NCBI RefSeq assembly: GCF_032854445.1
Contig: NC_088295.1
Location: forward strand, 95,101,805 to 95,165,804
Length of the DNA: 64,000 nucleotides
From: Liolophura sinensis
Lineage: Eukaryota > Mollusca > Polyplacophora > Chitonida > Chitonidae
Direction: 5' to 3'
The position numbers and the translations under genes were made by a program. A model generated the notes under the pieces. That model worked only from the letters and a program-made list of their open reading frames with translations, searched no databases and was not told the origin of the DNA. Positions 34,987-46,600 of the stretch are shown here, in pieces; the first letter of the stretch is position 1; each line of letters begins with the position of its first letter.

Positions 34987-37900
34987 ATGGGGAATCGCAT
35001 GAACGTGCTGGCAGCTGGACCGGGCGGAGTACCCAGCCCGAGTTTAGTACCTCCTCCTCCTCAGCCCGTACCACCATCACCGCCATCACCCCCTAAACCC
35101 GGTGACAGCCCGACCTCTGTCCTAGCTGAACCTTCAAAATTTGCAGATAACCCCGGGACATTCGAAGATTTACACAAAAAGTGTAAAGGTACATTGTTTA
35201 AATGGTGAACTCAAAGTTGCAAAAGTTATTAAGTTATGGTCACAGTGTTTTATTATTATAATAATAATAGTCCCTCAAGCATCTTACGCAGTGCGTCAGT
35301 GGCAGATGAATGGACAGAGATTGTTGATTGTACATGTACATTATAACCATATGTCCAGTAATCCTTCTCTTTGTTTTGTTTTAGATGTATTTCCCCAGGT
35401 CTTCGAAGGAGGGAAGTTAATCATATCTAAGGCTTTGAGTAGCCACTTCCAAATAAGCCATACCTTAAGTATGAGTACCTTTCAGCCATCAGGTTACAGA
35501 TTTGGTGCTACATATGTTGGCTCTAAACAGTTCAGCCCACAAGAGGTGAATAGAGTGAATAAATACATGAATGAATAGCTAAGGTTTAACACCACGTTGC
35601 AGCAGGTGAATTGAAGGCTTCTATTAGAAATAAAGGCTTCTATTAGAAATTAAGGTTTGATGGGGAAAAAAAGAAGAATGATATAGCAGACATAATGTTA
35701 AGCGAATGATCTGACAAGCTACTATGCGGAAAACAATGACATCATTTTTGACAAGTTAACATTAACTGCACATTTTGATTTAGGTTAGTTTATCTGTGTT
35801 GTAAGAAGAGTTAAAATTTTATAGTATCTGGAGGTGGTGAATTTTTTTTTTCTTCATATTTGTGGTAGTATAATGTTGATTTACATTTGACATTCTGTGT
35901 TAAACAGGGGTTTCCTATTCTCGTTGGTGACTTGGACCCAAGTGGTAACCTAAATGCTAACATGGTTCATCAGTTCACTGAAAACATTCGCAGCAAATTT
36001 GTTACTCAGGTAATAGCAAAATGTGTGTGTGTCATGGTGTATCACAGTGTATGTGTATCAGAGTATATATGTACAACAGCATATGTGCATCACAGTGTAC
36101 GTTTATCACAGTGTACGTGTATCACAGTGTACGTGTATCACAGTGTATGTGTATCACAGCGTATATGTATCACAGTGTATGTGTATCACAGTGTATGTGT
36201 ATCACAGTGTATGTGTATCACAGTGTATGTGTATCACATGTATATTATCACAGTGTATGTGTACCACAGTATGTGTATCGCAGTGTATGTGTATCACAGT
36301 ATATGTGTATCACAGTGTAAAGCATCAGACCATATTTGTATCAGCGTATATGCTTGACAGTGTATGACTGTTAAACATACACCAATTCAATCATTCATTC
36401 ACTGTTTCTCTATAAAATATAAATAATACAATTAGAATAACAGCACATTTTGTCTTCAGTGATGTTCTCAGAATTTGATGATGTTTTAAACGTTTGTGCC
36501 ACTTGTGTATTAATTAATACCCAAGCAAGGGCTGCTGTCTTTAGTAGACCGTGAGAGTACATCTATATGTTTGGTTCTTTCAGATTCAGGATGGAAAGTG
36601 GATGGTGTCACAGTTAACCACAGATTATAAGGGCACTGATTTCACTGGCTCGCTTACGATAGGCAATCCAGATATTGTTAAGGAATCAGGTACAATCAGT
36701 GGTGTTCAGAATCCATACATTAATGCAGAAGTGGAGGATTACCAAAATGTTAGAAAATGTGTGGTAAGGCTTGAAAAAGGCCAGCCTGATTTCCTGTACC
36801 CAAAACCTTTATCTCAATGCATTCAACCTGGCCGTACACGGGAAGGTCTGCCAGCTACCTGCGGAAGGTTGTGAGTTTTCCCCCGGCCTCTGCTCGCTTT
36901 CCCTCCATCGTAATTCTGGTCTTCGTCGTACAAGTGAAATAGTCTTGAGTTCGGCGTAAAACACCAATCAAATAAATAAATAAATTTATCTCTCTATGGA
37001 AAATAACCCAAGTAGTGCATGAAACAGCAATCGTTTGGTCAGTGAGTTAGGGTAGATTCATGAAATAAAGCTGTTGTTGTAGGTATCCTGGTAGCACATT
37101 ACCTCCAGTCGGTGCGACCAAATTTGGCTTTAGGAGCAGAACTCTTGTACCAGTATGGTCAGCAGATACCGGGAGGAGAGTTGGCTGTTTTCTCCTTAGC
37201 TGGCAGATTGTCAGGTGAGCTCTTGGCGTTATTATGTCATTATTGTCCAAATTCTTGGGTAGATCCAGGATCAGTCGCGGGTTGGGTCACACCTAAGACT
37301 TTAAAAGAGGAAGTTGTAACTTCCTCGCTTGGCATTCAGCATGAAGGGGATAGTGCAACGACTGATTGACCCGTATCAATAAAATGGCTCTGGCGGGGCC
37401 GCTCGCTTTGGTAAGTTGTCTCACTGAAGCAGCACTAGATAAAAGAGCAGTGGAAATCGTCCTGCAACAAGGAGGCAAATTACATACACCCTATGGATTC
37501 CTTCGTCGTCATACGGCTGTAAAATTGTTGAGTATGACGTTAAACCCAAAGCACTCACTCACTAACTCCAAATTCTTGGGCAGCAAAGGTGTAATTCTTT
37601 CCTGCCTGTCTCCATGTTTGCCTGTCTGTTAGAGAGAAATTAAACATCAGACTTTATGAGATGTACACCCTGTGAAGATTTTCTTTCTCCACTGTTTCTT
37701 CAAACAATTTTTGATTTATTGCTTTGGGATCTGAGTATTGTTTCAAAATGCATTAAAACGTTGTATGTTTTTAACTTGACCAGGAGACGACTGGCAGTTT
37801 AGTACAAATATCAGTCCAAGTGTAGGGGGTTTACATGCCTGTTACTACCATAAAATCAACAATGAAATGCAGGTGGGGGTAGAGCTAGAAACAAGCTTGC

Positions 37901-38494
37901 GGATGCAGGAGAGCCTCGCCACTGTGGGCTATCAAATCGACCTTCCAAGTGCCAATCTAGTATTCCGAGGTAAGGATCTCTCCAGCATCAGAATTGCTAT
38001 GAGTGGAAGATACACATAACTACAGAGATACATGTGATTATCACAGCTTATGTTCTGTGGGACAATAGTAGTCCCTATTATGGCAGTGTGTTGAGATAAC
38101 TACAGAGATACATGTGATTATCACAGCTTATGTTATGTGGGACAGTAGTGGTCCCTATTATGGCAGTGTGTTGAGAAATTCATGATGCTAGGATTGAAGC
38201 TACATTCTGATGTCTGGCTTTTGATTGATGACTAAACAGGATTATTGGTAGTAACTAAGTTATAAATTGTAAGTACATGCATTAATTGTTGTTTGTAACG
38301 TTGACAATTGAATATCGCTGCCTTGTATTTAATCATTGTTTGCTCTGTTTGTAGGTCAAGTGGACACAAACTGGTGTATTTCAGCCATGCTAGAGAAAAA
38401 ATTGCAGCCATTACCATTTACATTAGCTCTTAGTGCTTACGCAAATCAAGTCAAATCACAATTTAGGTTTGGTATAGGCCTGATAGTAGGTTAG
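34987..38494 (+). CDS. TOMM40: Mitochondrial import receptor Tom40, 7 coding exons
   Basis: Tom40 is the beta-barrel channel of the TOM complex in the mitochondrial outer membrane, through which nearly all nuclear-encoded precursors enter. Exons: 34987-35188, 35385-35545, 35908-36009, 36584-36689, 37083-37214, 37784-37969, 38355-38494; all phases agree, 1029 nt, 342 residues (human 361). The N-terminus is Pro-rich (PPPPQPVPPSPPSPPKP), as in animal Tom40, then FEDLHKKCKDVFPQVFEGGK, then the porin-3 barrel with GDLDPSGNLNAN, YKGTDFTGSLTIGNPDIV, VGVELETSLRMQESLATVGY and the C-terminal beta signal region FRFGIGLIVG. No internal stop or frameshift. Introns are short; they hold a 16-bp array, a SINE piece, a dispersed repeat and a 79-bp tandem duplication. 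An upstream ATG at 34882 opens an 18-codon frame ending before the main start. Confidence 0.97.
36015..36320. repeat. 16-bp tandem repeat, TOMM40 intron 3
   Basis: About 19 copies of CACAGTGTATGTGTAT starting within 15 bp of the exon 3 donor. A 16-bp period cycles through frames, so all three plus frames are open; none is a gene. Confidence 0.95.
36830..36988 (+). mobile_element. 5'-truncated SINE, TOMM40 intron 4
   Basis: Matches the 3' two thirds of the 27.6-kb SINE: GGGAAGGTCTGCCAGCTACC, a GGTTTTCCCCC-like body, AAGTGAAATAGTCTTGAG, GGCGTAAAACACCAATCAAA and an AAATAAATAAAT tail. Several substitutions make it an older copy. Confidence 0.88.
37260..37565 (+). mobile_element. Dispersed repeat (SINE or MITE-like), TOMM40 intron 5
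   Basis: Contains ACTAGATAAAAGAGCAGTGG, AAATCGTCCTGCAACAAGGA, GTCGTCATACGGCTG and ends ATGACGTTAAACCCAAAGCA with short CACT repeats. The same words occur in reverse at about 56615-56768. Two copies at unrelated loci show it is a dispersed element; the 5' limit and class are uncertain. Confidence 0.65.
38015..38175. repeat. 79-bp direct duplication, TOMM40 intron 6
   Basis: Two adjacent copies of a segment beginning AACTACAGAGATACATGTGA and ending GGCAGTGTGTTGAGA, differing at only about three positions. A two-copy tandem of this kind is what a young minisatellite would look like. Confidence 0.92.
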
Positions 38495-41400
38495 AAGTAC
38501 CATTAGATAGCCTGGGTCATGTGAGAAATCTCATTGTGTGGTTACTTGTACAGACATTCAGTGGCCGGATGGGGGATCTACTGAGTACCTCCCTTCAGTC
38601 ACTTGATGACATGACAGGTGAGGGAGGCTGCCAGGGGCACTATTACTGGGGCTTGAGAACAGAACCAGTGATAAGGGGACACTTGAGTGTTGCCCTATGG
38701 TTTGCTGGCTAGAAATAATGGTATGACTAATATGCAATTGTAAAAGTGTCTTCAAAACCAGACCACAGCAGGGATGTGACTGATAGAGGCCTGTCATCTA
38801 ATCTTTCCTGCTGATAGATCAGCCATCAGATCAATGAAGAAATGAGTGTGGCATGAAAAAACAGTGTCTGATGAAAGTGTGACATGTTTATGGTTGATAT
38901 AGTATAGAATTAACAAGAGGATTAAGGTGATTGGCTATTGATACCAGTATGTAGAGGTCTGCCACATGGGTGAGAAAATAAAAAACATTAACAGCTCTTG
39001 TCATGGCAGATTCATTCTAGTAACAGGTTCTTCAGCAGATAACTGAGTGATGTATTCATGGGGGAATTCCGGGGCCCTGTCTACCATGTGAGCTAACGAT
39101 AGCACTAATGTAAAGACAGTATAGTAATGTGTGTGAGTTTTTTTATGTGACCCAATTCTGACAGCTACAGCAATTGGCTTCTTAAAATTTCATACAGAAA
39201 AACATCTCACAAACGCTGAAACAGTAACACAAACTTCATGCATTTTGTGAAAATGATTTTCAAAGTGCTTGTAGGAGGAGGGCTTTGTTGAAGCCCATTG
39301 ACACTTATGTGTGTAATAAAAAACAATGCTGTGCTAATTTCAGCTCTTGTTCACAGTCAGTGTGAATATATCCAACCTCTAAAGGATTTATGTCTGTTTT
39401 CATGTGGAAATCCTGGTCATTTTCATGATTATCATGAGCAAAGTTTGTGTGGAAAATTATAAAACACCAAGGCTGATATGACAGTTACAGGCAAGGCACA
39501 GCAAATACTATCGACATTATCTGCTTGGGACGCTGTGGTGGGATAATTTGAACAATAAAAGGCATGAATATATAGCAACGAATTTGAGTGAAGGAAACTA
39601 CTAGATGTTTTAAGTTTACCTCAGTCTGATGTGTGCGGATAGGGTTGTCGGCTGTACATATGTGGCCCTTTTAAGCAAGACAATTTAGAACTTTTTTTTA
39701 ATGTACCCATGTAAAGGATAATTGATAATTAAAACACTTCAATAATATTTTGTATATATGCGTGTCTTGGTTTTTGTATTTGGGATGTTGAAAGTTTGTA
39801 ATATATTTGAATTGTTTTGTATTTTAAAGTTATTATAGAGTCAACATAACTGAAGAAGTCAAACCTGTCAATACATAACTGAACTGAATAGTGTGAACTG
39901 TTTTAAGTTAACTGTACTCACATAGTCTACTGTTAATAGTGGTGCTGTCAAATCTCGGGGTTCTTCTGACTTAGTTAGGAATTATGTTAACCCTTTCAAA
40001 TTCCTGTCCAGGCCTCTTTTCGATAATTCACAATTCTCCATGTTCTAGCTACCATAGATCGTCGCCAACCCCCGACCAACCACCGTACATGGTAGAATCT
40101 TTCACCTTGTTCACGGGAGGTTTATCCGGTGGACTTGGTCGTGTTTGTAACAATATATAACCAAATATATAGTGGGTGGTGCGAAAAACAGAAGATGAAA
40201 TCAAATGTATGTTTGTCAGAAATTGAACCCCGAGTGTGGCGTTGGCTCTATTCACATGTATGGGCCTACGTCTGAAAGCACTGCGAAATCGGGACAAACA
40301 ACTCGAAGGAGGTCTCGGCTGGCCTGGGGCAGTTTGGATCAGCTGATAAAGATCTACCTGTGTCTGACGATCGAGGCCCGAGTTCTAATGCAACTCGATC
40401 TTCGCGCTGGGTTGTGCATGATGGAGGTATAATAGGCCTACATGTGTACACGCTTGAGTCGGGAGGCTGATCAAGGTGTAAATTTCAAATTCCTTATTCC
40501 TGCTGACACAGTACGAGTTGGTAATGAAATTTAAAGCTAAAGCAAGGACAATATACAAGTACACGAACAAACATCATATCAAGACATTCGAGAATGTGTG
40601 CTAATCAATAATATATTGACAGGCCTACATATCCTACAGTTTATTTTGAAGTGGACATAGTCAAACGTTTCAGAAAACTACAAACTTTCAAACAATATTC
40701 TATTGGCTTTATAAGTGTTACGTCTAGTAAGGCTGTGAAATAAGGATTTACAATAACATGGGTCTTCCTATTATATGCATTATATGGACAGTGCATCAAA
40801 AAACTGCTTTATTCATCTCGTAGGCCTATACAGATGAGTTGTGATAGCAACGTCCAGTCTCTCTTGGTATGGCAGGTCTAATATACCGACCACTTTCAGT
40901 TTCTAGTGAATGGTTACTTACTGTAGTTTTTGTGAGAGTGACCTATAAGGTTTGCTAAGTTATACGTTAAATATTTTTCAAAAATGTATCTTGATGTTTT
41001 TAAAACGTACATAGGCATATACATGTATAAGCCTATCTAATTTACGATAAGAAAAAGGGCAGTGGTTTACATAAAGCTCTTCGGTTTCTTCCACACACTG
41101 ACTAACGTCCTATAATAATTAATGCAGAGATATTTTAGTGCAGCGTTAAACACCAGTTAAATAATTTAATGTTGGCACTGCTGCAGACACGAGTCCGGGA
41201 ATGAAACAACAGGGGAGGTAAATATCTACAGAAAAGCACTTCGATTGTGCCCCTTGGAGTCCACCTTGAACCTAAATGGGAATACCCATATTCGGCCTCT
41301 TTTTCAACATCTTCCGCCAAGGCAAGTTGTGATTCCTGAATCGTCACCAAAATAATACGAATTTCCCTTAGACAGCAGCAGTTTATTTTGTATTTGATAA

Positions 41401-43612
41401 AACACGGGCATACTTGAATGAAAGTGGAATGTGTTGTATTTTTTCTTTTGGCATTAGATAAACTTGAAGAAATGGTGTCATGTCAAGAGACAGTGTGGTT
41501 GTAGTAAACATGGCAGCCTCCATGACCCATGTGAGGGGATTCCTTCAAAAGCGTCTGAACACCGAATAGTCTGAAGGATAATCACATACTTTCTAAAGCA
41601 AAGTCATGAAAAGTTCTCAGAGAGGATTAGTGAAAGGCACGATATAACATGTCATTTTATGCTGGAAAGAAACCCCACCCTCCCCCAGTTGTCTGTAGAG
41701 CGTTGTTGTTGTTTTAGTTCACACTACTGTCCATGCTGTATTGGTCAACAGAGTGATAGCCCCGTTGTCTTTGCGCCCCGAACCCACCGGTGCCACATGC
41801 TCGTACTTACATTAGTAGTGTGGACGTATTACAGCCTAGAAGGCGTCTGTCAGTGATAGAAGATTTTTATTTTTTTATTTTTTTATTATTTATTAAGGAG
41901 CCATTTGACAAGTAAGCTAGCTCAAATCTAGCCCTTGATGACAAAGGTTTCTTTCTTATATTTGTTTTGGCGCTCACATAGTCCTGGCTGGGTCCCATTT
42001 ACCTTAGGTCAATTAAATCAAGGGTCCCCTGATTTCTGATATCTGTAAATTTATTTTCGACCATGTCTTTCTTTACACCGTAGATAGAACACCAATAAAG
42101 AGCTCAAAATAGTCTTTGTCAAGTCACCATATGCAACGTATATAAAGTCATCAGTAATTAAGATTAATCAACCCATCTAAGACAATGGCATGAAGTAAAA
42201 GGTGCATGTCTCTGTCTATTTTTCATATAGATGTATAAAATCTAAGGCAAAGCAGTCCTTATGTGTCATCCCACCGGTGTTTTTTGAAAATATATTTTAT
42301 ACAAGCAAAGAGGTAAGAAATGTAATTAACATAAACAGCAAATTGTGAATGATTATTTTGACACTGCTTTTGTCAGAAGTTTGCCAAAATGTGAGAGGGA
42401 TACACAAGGCTCTTTTTTTTTAATTTAAAAACTTATGCATGTTCTACTCCATTTCCATTGTGTTACAAGAGAAAGCCATATAATTAGAAAAGATTAGTTC
42501 ATAGTCTAGATGTGGTCTATATACTCTGTACTTTGAGGATTACTTTGATGGGTTGGTTGTTGTGCTGTGTAAAATAAGGACAAAGATAGGCTTGCATCAG
42601 CAATTTCTGATGTATCTGCAGGAATGTTTAATTGGTGAATTGATTACCGGATAGGTCCATGCTGAAAGGCACTTTGCGGAACGAAGTGCGCAATTAAATT
42701 CATTCCAAAACTACGACACGCCAATTTGTGATCTGCACAGAGATGAAATCCGTCTTTTCAATCACTTCTGCAAGTTTCAATCAATTTCATGCTTATGTTT
42801 TGTAATTCTTCTTTCTATTATACATCATCCATGATGACTGATAAAATTATTGCTAAAGTTGTCATTTAAGACTGGTTGCTTGGCTTTCTGTTATTAGGTC
42901 CATTCCCGCGTCTTTTGGTTTATTTTTCCGAGATTTAATTACACCTGACTCGCCAAGATAGCACAAAGTTATCTTTGACGAGCGAGAAAGAAGTATTTCT
43001 GTTGATTTTAACAACTTTTTGACTCGGTGGGATGGTTTTACACTTGGAGTGGTAATACAGGTTATATTCTCTTTAATGTACACCAGAAATTGACGTGTGC
43101 CGCTGTTGTGGAGTGGATTTGGGGAATTGACCTATCAGGTTTTTAAATTCAGTGAGGCAAGTAAATAACAGAAGCTCTTGAAATAGACTTCAGAGTTTAA
43201 TTGAACTACATTAACCCTTGTGGGGAGGTATGTAAGGTGTCAGTAATCAATTGATTACTAACCTCTCTGGCATGTCAAGTTACTCCTTTACAATGCTTAC
43301 GGTCCAAGACTGTCAGACTGATGAAATCCAGAGCTGCTGATCATCCCAATGGCAAGTATCCATCAGTATTTTAGCAAACTTCTTGTATAATAGAACCAGC
43401 TATCTTGATGGCAGGGAAGGCAGTGTGTTTCTGACTCTAATTTGGAGGTTTCCAGAGCCGTTGTAATTTGGAGGCGGGTTGTAGCTCTCTTATGTGTGCC
43501 TGTATGTGTGGCCTAGAAAAGAGACCAACCTTGACAACATTGATTCCCGATTTAAATTCTCCAGCATTGAACATATGAGTACTAATAATGAATCACCCTT
43601 CGACTTTAACAG
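38495..43612. other. TOMM40 3' flank and RPS19 5' flank, no arrays
   Basis: About 5.1 kb with no tandem array and no gene I can support; open frames are short and lack family features. Candidate TOMM40 polyadenylation hexamers AATAAA occur at about 38976 and 39315. A T-rich run lies at 41868-41900. RPS19 coding starts exactly at an acceptor (TTTAACAG/ATG at 43613), so a non-coding RPS19 first exon and promoter must lie in this stretch; I could not place them. A weak tRNA-like segment is at about 40325-40400. Confidence 0.5.
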
Positions 43613-46600
43613 ATGGGCATCAGCGTGAAGGACGTTGATCAGCATGAATTTACCAAAGCCCTGGCTGCGTTCCTGAAAAAGTAAGCAAGGATTATATACA
43701 CGCTCAGCATATTCTCTGTGGCCCCCCGGATTCTGCGTAGTCGATTTCCTCTCACCTTAATGTTGGCCACACTTATAAAAGTGCAGTATTGTCGAGTATG
43801 GCGTGAAACACCAATCAAATAAGTAAATGTTCTCTGTCGAATACATACATGGGCAGTATATTTTCCAAAATGACAGTAAGAGAGAGCGTGTTCCTACCAG
43901 TTTGCACAGGAAATACTATACCGATTTTTATTGACAACAATGGAAATTAGTTACTTCATGTCATTTAAGAATTGAACTATATAGAAATGTAAAACTAGAC
44001 TGGCTTGTGTTAATAGAAATTGTTACCTGTGGGAATGACTTCCTCTCACAATGCACACTTCTGAACACAGGTCAGGAAAGATGAAGGTTCCAGACTGGGT
44101 GGATATCATCAAATTGGGCAGGTTCAAGGAATTGGCTCCCTATGATGATGACTGGTATTATATCAGGGCTGGTGAGTACCACAACACACTCCTGTGTGTT
44201 TATCCAGACTAGTTTCAGACAGAGTGGGAGGAATGAAACTTGGAGGAAGTAAAAAGATTTTTGTGTTTCAGCATGAGCTTTATTTTTATTTTTCAGGAAT
44301 TAATCAGCCAAAACAGTAGTCTGTGGGTAGGTCTTCCAGCAACCTGCGGATGGCCGTGGATTTCCCCTGGGCTGTGCCCGGTTTCCACCCACCGTAATGC
44401 TGGCCGCCGTCGTATAAGTGAAATCTTGAGTATGGCGTAAAACACCAATCAAATAAATAAATAAAACAGTAGTCCTGTAGACATATCATGGTAATGAGGG
44501 CAACTCTTTGCTTACATAGGTACCATGATTCAGCTGGGATGTTTATGGTTATGAGGGCAACTCTTTGCTTATATTTGTACTATGATTCAGCTGGGATGTT
44601 CATGGTTATGAGGGCAACTCTTTGCTTATATTGGTACTATGATTCAGCTGGGATGTTCATGGTTATGAGGGCAACTCTTTGCTTACATTGGTACTATGAT
44701 TCAGCTGGGATGTTCATGGTTATGAGGGCAACTCTTTGCGTACATTGGTACTATGATTCAGCTGGGATGTTCATGGTTATGAGGGCAACTCTTTGCTTAC
44801 ATAGGTACCATGATTCAGCTGGGATGTCCATGGTTATGAGGGCAACTGTTTGCTTACATAGGTACCATGATTCAGCTGGGATGTCCATGGTTATGAGGGC
44901 AACTGTTTGCTTACATTTGTACCATGATTCAGCTGGGAATTTCCTGGTTATGAGGGCAACTGTTTGCTGACATTGGTACCATGATTCAGCTGGGATGTTC
45001 ATGGTTATTAGAGCAACTCTTTGCTGACATTGGTACCATGATTCAGCTGGGATGTTCATGGTTATGAGGGCAACTCTTTGCTGACATTGGTACCATGATT
45101 CAGCTGGGATGTTCATGGTTATGAGGGCAACTGTTTGCTTACATCGGTACCATGATTCAGCTGGGATGTTCATGGGTATGAGGGCAACTGTTTGCTTACA
45201 TCGGTACCATGATTCAGCTGGGATGTTCATGGGTATGAGGGCAACTGTTTGCTTACATCGGTACCATGATTCAGCTGGGATGTTTATGGTTATGAGGGCA
45301 ACTCTTTGCTTATATTTGTACTATGATTCAGCTGGGATGTTCATGGTTATGAGGGCAACTCTTTGCTTATATTGGTACTATGATTCAGCTGGGATGTTCA
45401 TGGTTATGAGGGCAACTCTTTGCTTACATTGGTACTATGATTCAGCTGGGATGTTCATGGTTATGAGGGCAACTCTTTGCTTATATTGGTACTATGATTC
45501 AGCTGGGATGTTCATGGTTATGAGGGCAACTCTTTGCTTACATTGGTACTATGATTCAGCTGGGATGTTCATGGTTATGAGGGCAACTCTTTGCGTACAT
45601 TGGTACTATGATTCAGCTGGGATGTTCATGGTTATGAGGGCAACTCTTTGCTTACATAGGTACCATGATTCAGCTGGGATGTCCATGGTTATGAGGGCAA
45701 CTGTTTGCTTACATAGGTACCATGATTCAGCTGGGATGTCCATGGTTATGAGGGCAACTGTTTGCTTACATTTGTACCATGATTCAGCTGGGAATTTCCT
45801 GGTTATGAGGGCAACTCTTTGCTGACATTGGTACCATGATTCAGCTGGGATGTTCATGGTTATTAGAGCAACTCTTTGCTGACATTGGTACCATGATTCA
45901 GCTGGGATGTTCATGGTTATGAGGGCAACTCTTTGCTGACATTGGTACCATGATTCAGCTGGGATGTTCATGGTTATGAGGGCAACTGTTTGCTTACATC
46001 GGTACCATGATTCAGCTGGGATGTTCATGGGTATGAGGGCAACTGTTTGCTGACATTGGTACCATGATTCAGCTGGGATGTTCATGGGTATGAGGGCAAC
46101 TGTTTGCTTACATCGGTACCATGATTCAGCTGGGATGTTCATGGGTATGAGGGCAACTGTTTGCTTACATTGGTACCATGATTAAGCTGGGATGTTCATG
46201 GGTATGAGGGCAACTGTTTGGTTACATCGGTACCATGATTAAGCTGGGATGTTCATGGTTATGAGGGCAACTGTTTGCTTACATCGGTACCATGATTCAG
46301 CTGGGATGTTCATGGGTATGAGGGCAACTGTTTGCTTACATCGGTACCATGATTCAGCTGGGATGTTCATGGGTATGAGGGCAACTGTTTGCTTACATTG
46401 GTACCATGATTCAGCTGGGATGTTCATGGGTATGAGGGCAACTGTTTGCTTACATTTGTACCATGATTCAGCTGGGATGTTCATGATTAAAGCTCAATCC
46501 TCCATAAACAGTGGCAAGTTCCAGAGCTTGACATTGTACAACATTTTTTAACCGTCTATTAAGGTCAAGCCCTCGACATGGATGTTGCTTGTGGAAGCTT

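Noticed and set aside
40049-40450. Overlapping small frames on both strands suggesting a gene between TOMM40 and RPS19
   Set aside because: Short, no recognisable domain, no splice-compatible partners; a weak tRNA-like stretch is a better guess.
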